Assembly (NCBI RefSeq): GCF_023017105.1
Contig: NZ_JALKEV010000003.1
Span: forward strand, 247,394 to 311,393
Length of the DNA stretch: 64,000 nucleotides
Origin: Halalkalibacter sp. APA_J-10(15)
Lineage (GTDB): Bacteria; Bacillota; Bacilli; Bacillales; Bacillaceae_D
Reading direction: 5' to 3'
Shown here: positions 31,997 to 38,619 of the stretch, piece by piece
How positions within the stretch are numbered: the stretch's first letter is position 1
Layout of the letters: each line of letters begins with the position of its first letter
Notes under the pieces: generated by a model
What the model was told of the DNA's origin: nothing
The model's input: only the letters and a program-made list of their open reading frames with translations
The model's database searches: none
Program-made: the position numbers and the translations under genes

Positions 31997-32923
31997 TTGT
32001 TGTTATCTGATCTATTACTAGAGTATGCCTATGACAATATTGCTAGAGGGCATACCGAAAAAACGCTTATTAACAAAAAGCAAGAATTTAAGCAGTTGCA
32101 AAAATTTTTACATGAAAAAAGAGCTATTACACAAATTGAATCGATTACGACACATGATCTTAAAGCCTACATCAGACACAAGCAGCAACAAGGTTTACAA
32201 CCGCAAAGCATAGTCTCGATGGCGAAAATTATTAAAGCGTTTTTTAACTGGTGTGTAATAGAGGAGTATTTAACAGCTAATCCAATGGATAAAGTTTTGC
32301 TCCCAAAAGTCCCAAAAAAGGTGTTGAGCGGTTTCACTCCAGAAGAAGTGACAAAAATGATTGATAGTTTTAGTTATAAAAATTACATCGAGGCACGAAA
32401 TAAGACGATCATCGCTTTACTTAGTGATTGTGGGTTGAGGTCAATGGAACTTAGAGGATTAAAAAATCATGATGTTACAGAAACAAGCATTTTAGTTAAC
32501 GGCAAAGGCAATAAGCAACGTATTGTATTTATTAGCCCTGTACTAAAAAAGTTTTTACTGAAGTATGAACGGATCAAAAAAGAACATTTTGAAAAACGTC
32601 TTGTTAAATCGGATCATTATTTTTTAACTTACAAAGCTGAGCAAATGTCTCATGTGGCTCTATTTCAGTTAGTAAAAGAAGCAGGGAGGAGAGCAGGGAT
32701 TGAAGGTAAGAGGGTATCACCTCATGTTTTTAGACATTTCTATACTGTCCAAACGCTAAATAGTGGCACAATTGATCTTTACTCTCTCTCAAAGCTACTC
32801 GGACATTCACAAGTTTCTACAACTCAGCGGTATCTAGCGAGCATGACAGACGAAGAGCTTGAGATTAAAGCGATGACATCAAGCCCATTATCAAATTTAA
32901 ACAAAAACAAAAGGAGAAATTAA
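31997..32923 (+). CDS. int: Phage integrase, tyrosine recombinase
   Basis: About 308 residues. GAGGAGGTG (31982-31990) points to TTG 31997 or 32000 as the start; an in-frame GTG at 31988 overlaps the site. The N-terminal SAM-like core-binding domain (KTLINKKQEFKQL...) is followed by the catalytic domain with Arg in GLRSMELRGL, Lys in NGKGNKQR, HVFRH, LGHSQVSTTQRY (nucleophile Tyr). Its position 150 bases from attL marks it as the enzyme for this att site. Confidence 0.93.
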   Translation: MLLSDLLLEYAYDNIARGHTEKTLINKKQEFKQLQKFLHEKRAITQIESITTHDLKAYIRHKQQQGLQPQSIVSMAKIIKAFFNWCVIEEYLTANPMDKVLLPKVPKKVLSGFTPEEVTKMIDSFSYKNYIEARNKTIIALLSDCGLRSMELRGLKNHDVTETSILVNGKGNKQRIVFISPVLKKFLLKYERIKKEHFEKRLVKSDHYFLTYKAEQMSHVALFQLVKEAGRRAGIEGKRVSPHVFRHFYTVQTLNSGTIDLYSLSKLLGHSQVSTTQRYLASMTDEELEIKAMTSSPLSNLNKNKRRN

Positions 32924-32925
32924 AA

Positions 32926-33177
32926 ATGACAACAACAACTCAAACAAATACAACAAATAATAAAACAACTTACACGGTAACAGCAACTGTCACTATGCCA
33001 GTTACAATTCAAATTAAAGCAGAATCAATCGAACAAGCAGAGCAAATGGCACACCATCAATTAGACGAGATTGCTTTTATGGGTGCAGAGTTAAAGCTAA
33101 ATATGCTAAATGGACGTTCAGTAGAGCCAAGTGTAGAGGATTACCATGTCGATGATATTGAAGTGGGGGTGAAATAA
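32926..33177 (+). CDS. Hypothetical protein, Thr-rich start
   Basis: 83 residues, ATG two bases after the integrase stop with AAAAGGAGAAA as site, so it is co-translated with int. The Thr/Asn-rich front is followed by a beta-rich segment (YTVTATVTMPVTIQIKAES) and a helix. No family recognised. A small recombination-directionality or accessory factor is possible from the position only. Confidence 0.6.
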   Translation: MTTTTQTNTTNNKTTYTVTATVTMPVTIQIKAESIEQAEQMAHHQLDEIAFMGAELKLNMLNGRSVEPSVEDYHVDDIEVGVK

Positions 33178-33193
33178 GACAGCATAAAAAAGA

Positions 33194-33219
33194 GGACAGG
33201 CGATTGATACAGCCTGTCC
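33194..33219 (-). terminator. Hairpin between int unit and next gene
   Basis: 8-bp perfect stem (33194-33201 with 33212-33219). On the minus strand it is followed by TCTTTTTT, a typical terminator, which would stop antisense transcription entering the int unit. On the plus strand no T-run follows. Confidence 0.55.
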
Positions 33220-33342
33220 CAACTAAAAAACTATGTCGATCTAACTAATAAAACTTATTACATTATTACTATTTAAATCGTAAATGTCAATTAAATTTTA
33301 AAAAGTAAAAGACACCATCAGATTTATGTGAGGTGATAAATA

Positions 33343-33485
33343 ATGAGTCTAAAATCACGCATATATAAAATTTTACGTTTTGGAACGACATTGACGCTGT
33401 ACGCAACAAGCGAATCGGCAAACGTATAGGCAGACGTGTGGCTGGAAGAGTTAGCGGTAAGTTTTTAGGTAAAATATTTCGATAG
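33343..33485 (+). pseudogene. Degenerate small basic protein gene
   Basis: With GAGGTGAT upstream, ATG 33343 reads MSLKSRI and then meets TAA. The same frame continues as FWNDIDAVRNKRIGKRIG... and ends LGKIFR, a coherent basic peptide of about 47 residues. I recall a similar family of short basic peptides in Bacillus elements, but this is from memory. It looks like a gene with an internal stop and a small deletion between I and FW. Confidence 0.45.
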
Positions 33486-33538
33486 AAAAATACAAAATAA
33501 AAGGACGCAGGGGAGCTACCAACTCCTCTACATCCAGC

Positions 33539-33566
33539 CTATAATATATCCGCAAATATATTATAG
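33539..33566. promoter_or_regulatory. AT-rich 11-bp palindrome
   Basis: Perfect inverted repeat CTATAATATAT / ATATATTATAG with a 6-base spacer, 95 bases upstream of the HTH gene at 33661. It could be an operator, a cruciform-forming element or a promoter region (both arms contain TATAAT or TATTATA). No gene in 33486-33660. Confidence 0.4.
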
Positions 33567-33660
33567 CACTCATCCTTAAAAAAAGACAAGCATTTTAAGG
33601 GTTATTAAGTGTGCTTAAAAACAGGTTGGATTGCGTCCTCAATTAGAGGAGAAGATCACA

Positions 33661-34425
33661 ATGACAACATTTCACATTAATACTGACCGTCAATCACTAA
33701 AATCCTTTCAATCAGTTGAGCAGCTTAATGAAGCTGTCTCAATCCATATGGAAACACTCAAAGATAACTCATGTAAAGTAAAGATCATGAATTTGTTATC
33801 GATTTTAAGCCAACACAGCCTTACTGTATGCGGAGTTTCATGGTTGAGTACATCTAGCTTGGCTACAATGTTAAACGTCTCTACACGTACTGTAAGACGC
33901 TATACGGCAGAATTAGAAAGCTTATCAATCATCCGTATTGTTCCAACTGTTGACCGTAAACGAAAGGGACAAACTAGTAATAGCTATGTGATTCTACAAG
34001 CTGAAAAGAGTGAATGTCCTACCACTTGTCCACCTGTTTGTCCTACTAATCTATCTAGTAATCAACCAAATGAATTATTAAAAGATCATAATAACGTAGT
34101 AGACGAGTCTAACGAATTAATATTGCCAACTTTTGTTCCAGAACGCTTTGGGAAATTGGCTAGTTTGGTATGTAAAACGGAAAAAGATATTGTTAAGCTA
34201 TACAGTAAAGTTCAGTTAGCTTATCGAAAATGTAATCTTGATCTAAACATTGAGGCTTATCATCATGATGTAATTAAAGTGCTAAAAGGTGTGGTTTATA
34301 AAGCCAAATATAGCAAAATTTCAAACATTCTTGGTTACTTCTATAAGGGCATTCTCACACGATTTGACAGTATTTACAGTGAAGAGTTACAAACACTCAT
34401 TGTTAGTCAGAAGGTTGCTGTATGA
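33661..34425 (+). CDS. Helix-turn-helix replication-type protein
   Basis: 254 residues from ATG 33661 (GAGGAG 13-14 bases before; the frame extends back to a TTG at 33631 without a better site). A central winged-helix segment, SLATMLNVSTRTVRRYTAELESLSII, is followed by a linker and a helical C-terminal domain. The layout resembles plasmid or phage replication initiators and DnaD-like proteins, but no exact family is recognised. Its place in the early region behind int supports a DNA replication or control role. Confidence 0.6.
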   Translation: MTTFHINTDRQSLKSFQSVEQLNEAVSIHMETLKDNSCKVKIMNLLSILSQHSLTVCGVSWLSTSSLATMLNVSTRTVRRYTAELESLSIIRIVPTVDRKRKGQTSNSYVILQAEKSECPTTCPPVCPTNLSSNQPNELLKDHNNVVDESNELILPTFVPERFGKLASLVCKTEKDIVKLYSKVQLAYRKCNLDLNIEAYHHDVIKVLKGVVYKAKYSKISNILGYFYKGILTRFDSIYSEELQTLIVSQKVAV

Positions 34426-34549
34426 GGCTGGTAGAACGTTATAGATGTATGGATTACGTATGGATGTTTTAGTTGGTATTGGAAACACTAGCATTCGCAA
34501 CGTGTATGGCTTGGTTGTGAATTGATGCATAAGACTTTTGAAAAAGTAG

Positions 34550-34605
34550 TTGACGAATAATTAGTCATGTCCTATACTGAGGTTATAAGACGAATAATTA
34601 GTCAT
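34550..34605 (+). promoter_or_regulatory. Sigma-A promoter with twin operators
   Basis: TTGACG (34550-34555), 17-base spacer and TATACT (34573-34578) make a near-consensus promoter. The 17-base element GACGAATAATTAGTCAT occurs twice, at 34552-34568 (over the -35 and spacer) and 34589-34605 (just downstream of the start point). Each is partly palindromic (GAC...GTC around TAATTA). This is the layout of a repressed promoter; the HTH protein 27 bases downstream is the obvious candidate repressor. Confidence 0.8.
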
Positions 34606-34632
34606 TCAAATCATTGAAGGTGTGAAAAATTA

Positions 34633-35076
34633 ATGCATGCATTAGATTATTTCTGTACAGTTTATAAAATCCAAAACAAACAACTAGCAAATTTTTTAGG
34701 GTGTAAACCTCCTCAAATCAATGATTGGAAAAAAGGAAGACGTCCTATTCCTAAGAAATACATCAAAGATTTATGCGATCTTTTCTCGGTATCAGTTGAA
34801 CAGAGCTATTTGTTTAGCAAAAATGATATTTCAAAGCAAGATATGTACCAAATTAAGGTTTTATTGAAAAAAGCAGAGATTTTACATACTGAAAACTTAA
34901 CAGATGAAATGCGAAGTCACTTAGAAATGGAACTATTGATGGCTGAAAATCATCATAAAATTCTTTTAGTCACTCAGGAACTCGAAAAAGAATTAGGTTC
35001 GATTGTGCTTTTTTCTGACAAGCTAGATTCTAAATTAGAACAGGTGAAAAAACTAATTGAGGATTTAAGGAGGTGA
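34633..35076 (+). CDS. Cro/C1-type DNA-binding protein
   Basis: 147 residues. The N-terminal helix-turn-helix IQNKQLANFLGCKPPQINDWKKGRRPIPKKYI resembles XRE or YdaS types; the C-terminal half is a long charged helix that may dimerise. Directly downstream of the promoter with two operators, so autoregulation is likely. There is no divergent Cro partner as in classical lysogeny switches, and the gene points the same way as int. Confidence 0.75.
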   Translation: MHALDYFCTVYKIQNKQLANFLGCKPPQINDWKKGRRPIPKKYIKDLCDLFSVSVEQSYLFSKNDISKQDMYQIKVLLKKAEILHTENLTDEMRSHLEMELLMAENHHKILLVTQELEKELGSIVLFSDKLDSKLEQVKKLIEDLRR

Positions 35077-35163
35077 TCACAGGACAAGCATATTAAACTA
35101 TCAACCTGTCACACAAGCCATTACTTAATATAAAAAACTAATCAAATAAACGGAGGTAATTAA

Positions 35164-35571
35164 ATGATTAAAGTAGTCGATGCAAGTGTAACTTCTAAAC
35201 GTGGAGCATTTACCAATATGGCGATGGTTGACTTTAAAATTGAAGGTGAAGAACAGACTTTTGGAATCAACTTTTATAATCAGGAGATTCAAGGAGTCGT
35301 ATACTTATTCCCTGAATTAAAGGCTAGAGGCATTAAAGATCCTGGTGATACGGAACAACTCAGTAAAGATGTTCTAGCTGTCCTTGAAGCTAAGGGAGAG
35401 TCTATAGATGTTACACTTGAAGAGAAATTGGCACATAAGGAAAATTGGCTTAAAAGTATAACTGTTAGCAAAGAAGAGAAACATGCAATTTTAGGAAGAA
35501 TGCTGAAAGGTTTGGAAAGTGATGAGCAGAGAGAAGAGTTTAAAAGAAGAATTGAAGCGGTAATCAAGTAA
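35164..35571 (+). CDS. Hypothetical protein
   Basis: 135 residues, not recognised. Strand-rich first half (VDASVTSKRGAFTNMAMVDFKIEG) and charged helical second half ending KRRIEAVIK. AACGGAGGTAA site 6-8 bases before ATG. Early prophage region, next to regulators; no motif supports a function. Confidence 0.6.
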   Translation: MIKVVDASVTSKRGAFTNMAMVDFKIEGEEQTFGINFYNQEIQGVVYLFPELKARGIKDPGDTEQLSKDVLAVLEAKGESIDVTLEEKLAHKENWLKSITVSKEEKHAILGRMLKGLESDEQREEFKRRIEAVIK

Positions 35572-35584
35572 AGGAGCAAGCCAT

Positions 35585-35665
35585 ATGCCAACAACAATCG
35601 CAGCACAATATCTTGCACTAACAGAAGCATACCAATCATTATCTCAATCAGATCAACAACAATGA
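35585..35665 (+). CDS. 26-residue peptide
   Basis: MPTTIAAQYLALTEAYQSL... ending QSDQQQ, with AAAGGAGC 8-9 bases upstream. A second strong site (AAAGGAGGTGA) follows immediately but has no good start. The peptide is uncertain. The rest of 35666-36077 has one promoter-like element and AT-rich DNA. Confidence 0.35.
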   Translation: MPTTIAAQYLALTEAYQSLSQSDQQQ

Positions 35666-35779
35666 AAGGAGGTGACAACGGATTTTCCCGAACTAATTGA
35701 CCTTGAAGACAACTACGTAAGAAACTTTTTGACATAAATCTATTCATATATAAAATTTTTAAAAAAGACAAATAAACCC

Positions 35780-35808
35780 TTGACTATTGTCTAAAAAGAG
35801 TTTAAAGT
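35780..35808 (+). promoter_or_regulatory. Promoter-like element for the 36-38 kb genes
   Basis: TTGACT, 17 bases, TAAAGT. The -35 is good and the -10 fair. It is the best candidate to drive the genes from 36078. Confidence 0.4.
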
Positions 35809-36077
35809 AAATTACGTGTGTTTTAAATTTTTAGAGACTTGTCGAATACAAATCTTGCTACAGTTTTTATTATACTGATGGTGTATTAACAAGTCAATAA
35901 AAATCTGAATTATAATCCAAATTATATTGCAAAAAATTTGAGAGGGGTGAGAACAATGTAAAGGACGAGTCTAGCAATCTAACATTCCATTCGTAACCGC
36001 AGTCAGTCGCTGGATTAGCTATACATAATTCAAAAATAAAATAAAAATAAGAAGAAAACATAAGGAGGAATTTATTA

Positions 36078-36401
36078 ATGACTAAAATTTATAATGCAGA
36101 TGCAACAACACAAGAGGGAGCGGTAAGGCAAGTGACGGAAGAGGATGTATTGTTAAGTTTGGCTGCTCAACAAAAAGAATTCATAAAAATGCTGATTGAT
36201 CAAAAAGAAAGTTTACAAAGAGACTATGCAATTTTTAATGAATTTCTTGAGGGAAACGAAGATTTACACGAATCGTATGTTACTCACTTGAAAGGACTAA
36301 AAAAGAGTCCACGTTTCAAGGAGCACTCACGAGAAATTCACACAGCGTTAACTGAACTTGGTGTAGATAACATGATCTTAGTGAATGGTGGGATTCAATA
36401 G
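36078..36401 (+). CDS. Hypothetical phage protein
   Basis: 107 residues, unrecognised, mainly helical and acidic in the middle (FNEFLEGNEDLHESYVTHLKG). AAGGAGGAA site before ATG. The next gene starts on its last base, so the two are co-translated. Confidence 0.6.
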   Translation: MTKIYNADATTQEGAVRQVTEEDVLLSLAAQQKEFIKMLIDQKESLQRDYAIFNEFLEGNEDLHESYVTHLKGLKKSPRFKEHSREIHTALTELGVDNMILVNGGIQ

Positions 36402-36826
36402 TGGGATCTCCAGTACTATATTCAGGTTTGAAAATTCAAGTTAATAATAATGCAAAGGGTTTAGTGGCAATTAGTATTCCATATTGTGATTTAGAGGATT
36501 TCGTCAAAGAAAACCCATCTTACAATATTAATGATCTTTCGATATTAAGCCGTGAACCTAAGTTATATAAAGTGGATGTAAAAGAACACGAGAATAACTT
36601 AGCAAGGTTGGATAGGATTCGTAGTGAATGGGACTTAAATCACTTTGATTACAAATTCTATACTGAGGAAGAGGTAGAGGAGCTGCTGATTGAACAAGGG
36701 CTTGTTATAGCGGTTGAAGGTGTAGGAGAAGTTGAATCTGTAAGAGATTTGGCAGATGCTCATGGTACGTATAATCCAACAAATATAGCAAGAGAAAATT
36801 TTTATAAGAAGTTTAAAACATTTTAA
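36401..36826 (+). CDS. Hypothetical phage protein
   Basis: 141 residues, GTG start overlapping the preceding stop by one base. Mixed alpha/beta content, acidic second half (YTEEEVEELLIEQG). No family recognised. Confidence 0.58.
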   Translation: MGSPVLYSGLKIQVNNNAKGLVAISIPYCDLEDFVKENPSYNINDLSILSREPKLYKVDVKEHENNLARLDRIRSEWDLNHFDYKFYTEEEVEELLIEQGLVIAVEGVGEVESVRDLADAHGTYNPTNIARENFYKKFKTF

Positions 36827-36884
36827 GTAATACATAATCGAGGGGCTTCATGCCCCTCACAATCAAACATAAGGAGGCTGTTGG

Positions 36885-37310
36885 TTGCGAAATAAAAAAG
36901 AATACTGGTATTCATTACAACGATACAATTGGATTGTCAATAATCGTGTCATCGTCAATGGTAATGTATATGATCACAAGATAATTAATCCATTAAGACG
37001 TAACTATAACTTTGAAATAAATATGCAAGATGGAACGATTATTAAAAATTATCCTGGTCTACAAGAAGACATTATATTGCAACGTAAAGATTTTACAATA
37101 GATAAGACCGTCGGAAATTATAGAAAGTCTATAGCAGCTCTTAAGCGTAATGTAGAAAGTTATTACGCTGAAACTGGTGTGTTGCCAGTAGAGGAGCAAT
37201 TGAATACATATCTTACTGGTGAGTTTAAGCAATTGAGTGATTCAATAAAAAAATACGAAACGGAGGGTTTTAATGGGGAGAATTCAACGACAAAAACTAA
37301 GGAGTTATGA
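36885..37310 (+). CDS. Hypothetical phage protein
   Basis: 141 residues from TTG behind ATAAGGAGGCTG. The first half is rich in aromatic and basic residues (WYSLQRYNWIVNNRVIVNG) and reads like a small beta domain; the second half is helical. Its end overlaps the next gene by 38 bases. Confidence 0.55.
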   Translation: MRNKKEYWYSLQRYNWIVNNRVIVNGNVYDHKIINPLRRNYNFEINMQDGTIIKNYPGLQEDIILQRKDFTIDKTVGNYRKSIAALKRNVESYYAETGVLPVEEQLNTYLTGEFKQLSDSIKKYETEGFNGENSTTKTKEL

Positions 37311-38244
37311 AGAAATAAAAGGTAGAGTTATACAACATTTGTCGTATGCTCAAGTTAACAATTTTATATTTGATGAGCATTACGAGAAAGGGAAGATAAG
37401 TGAGGCTGACTTAATCATCTTTATCTTTCTTCAGTTGATGCACATTAATAAAATAGCTCTTACTAAAGCTGAGATTTCAAAATTCTTGAATATAAGTGAT
37501 AGGCAAATTAGGGATTCAATTAAAAAAATGTCTAAAACAAAAGGAGTTACAAACGCTGAGTATTGTCGTCACAAGCAGACAGTGGAGATGAAAGAGCCGT
37601 TTGAGGTTAATTTAATTACAGTTAAAGAACATAAGGCTTTTAATCCCGACACGAGAAAAAGTAACAAGATGGATCATTTTTATGTCGACTTTATCCCTGA
37701 AGTGAAATCGGAAGAGGTTGATGGACAAGAGATTGCTGTTTATCAAAAGTTTTTCAGTGTACATATAGATGAATTTGATTTTTTGCGTGAAGGAATATTG
37801 AGTAGAAAGGAATTTGTTTTGTATTTATTCTTAAATCGCATACACAACAAGGATCGGAAAAAGCTTGCTTACATTTCAATCACAAGACTTTCAGAACGAC
37901 TTAATATAAAAATGCCAGAGAATACAATGCGATACATAGAAAAATTACTTAATTTAGGCTTAATCACTGAAACGAGACCTGAGAACTATGAGTTTAATAT
38001 TGAGAATGGCATCGAACCATCAAGTCATTATATGCCTGTTTATAATCTCCAAAAAATTAATGATGCCAATATTAAAGAGACAGACACGAAAAAACAGGAA
38101 GTGAATTTTAATAGTACGGAAGTAAATTATGATGATGTGGAAGAAATGTTTACTGATAAGGAAATGGAATCTAAATTTGAGGAAAATGATTATGTCAAAA
38201 GGGAATCTTATTCAATGGATTCGGAAGGAGAATTACCTTTTTAG
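37273..38244 (+). CDS. Winged-helix protein, replication-initiator-like
   Basis: 323 residues from ATG 37273 (CGGAGGG upstream, inside the previous gene). Two winged-helix-like segments are visible: LTKAEISKFLNISDRQIRDSIKKM and a later one around ISITRLSERLNIKMPENTMRYIEKLLNLGLI. Tandem winged helices are typical of RepB/DnaD-type initiators, but I cannot name the family. The acidic tail ends SEGELPF, similar to C-terminal tips that contact other proteins. Confidence 0.62.
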   Translation: MGRIQRQKLRSYEEIKGRVIQHLSYAQVNNFIFDEHYEKGKISEADLIIFIFLQLMHINKIALTKAEISKFLNISDRQIRDSIKKMSKTKGVTNAEYCRHKQTVEMKEPFEVNLITVKEHKAFNPDTRKSNKMDHFYVDFIPEVKSEEVDGQEIAVYQKFFSVHIDEFDFLREGILSRKEFVLYLFLNRIHNKDRKKLAYISITRLSERLNIKMPENTMRYIEKLLNLGLITETRPENYEFNIENGIEPSSHYMPVYNLQKINDANIKETDTKKQEVNFNSTEVNYDDVEEMFTDKEMESKFEENDYVKRESYSMDSEGELPF

Positions 38245-38419
38245 GAATTGAATAAGATTAGAATGGAACAAAGTTGAAAAAACACACTTAAAAAACATTG
38301 ATGTATCAAGGGTTTGACTACCCTGAATATCCACTATAAGACTTTTAAGAAGATACATAATAAGATAATTAATAAAACTTACAAGAAAACAAATCAGAAG
38401 ACTAACAAGTATACACATC

Positions 38420-38441
38420 AGAAGATTCGCTAGAATCTTCT
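38420..38441. promoter_or_regulatory. Perfect 9-bp palindrome upstream of the RNA polymerase gene
   Basis: AGAAGATTC / GAATCTTCT with loop GCTA. It is followed by TCCCC, so it is not a standard terminator. A related half, ATCAGAAGA, occurs upstream at about 38394 and again at 38417. It could be an operator or origin element; the 346-base interval holds otherwise only one micro-ORF. Confidence 0.4.
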
Positions 38442-38538
38442 CCCCACGATAAAGTGTATTAGCATGTTGTTGTGTGGTTTTCCAATCGACTCATATCAAA
38501 AAAACAAGCGCCAACAGCAGCGCAAAGGAGCGATTTAA

Positions 38539-38619
38539 ATGTTAAACATAAACGGATTAAATAATAAGACTAAAAGGAGAGATTTTATATATGGCAGAAG
38601 GGTTAAATGGTGTACGTAA
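38539..38619 (+). CDS. Possible leader peptide overlapping the RNA polymerase start
   Basis: 26 codons (MLNINGLNNKTKRRDFIYG...) with AAAGGAGCGA 6-8 bases before ATG. It ends 29 bases inside the polymerase gene in another frame. The polymerase has its own AAAGGAGAG site within this ORF, so translation of the leader would pass over that site. Such an arrangement can tune expression, but the peptide may be chance. Confidence 0.4.
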   Translation: MLNINGLNNKTKRRDFIYGRRVKWCT

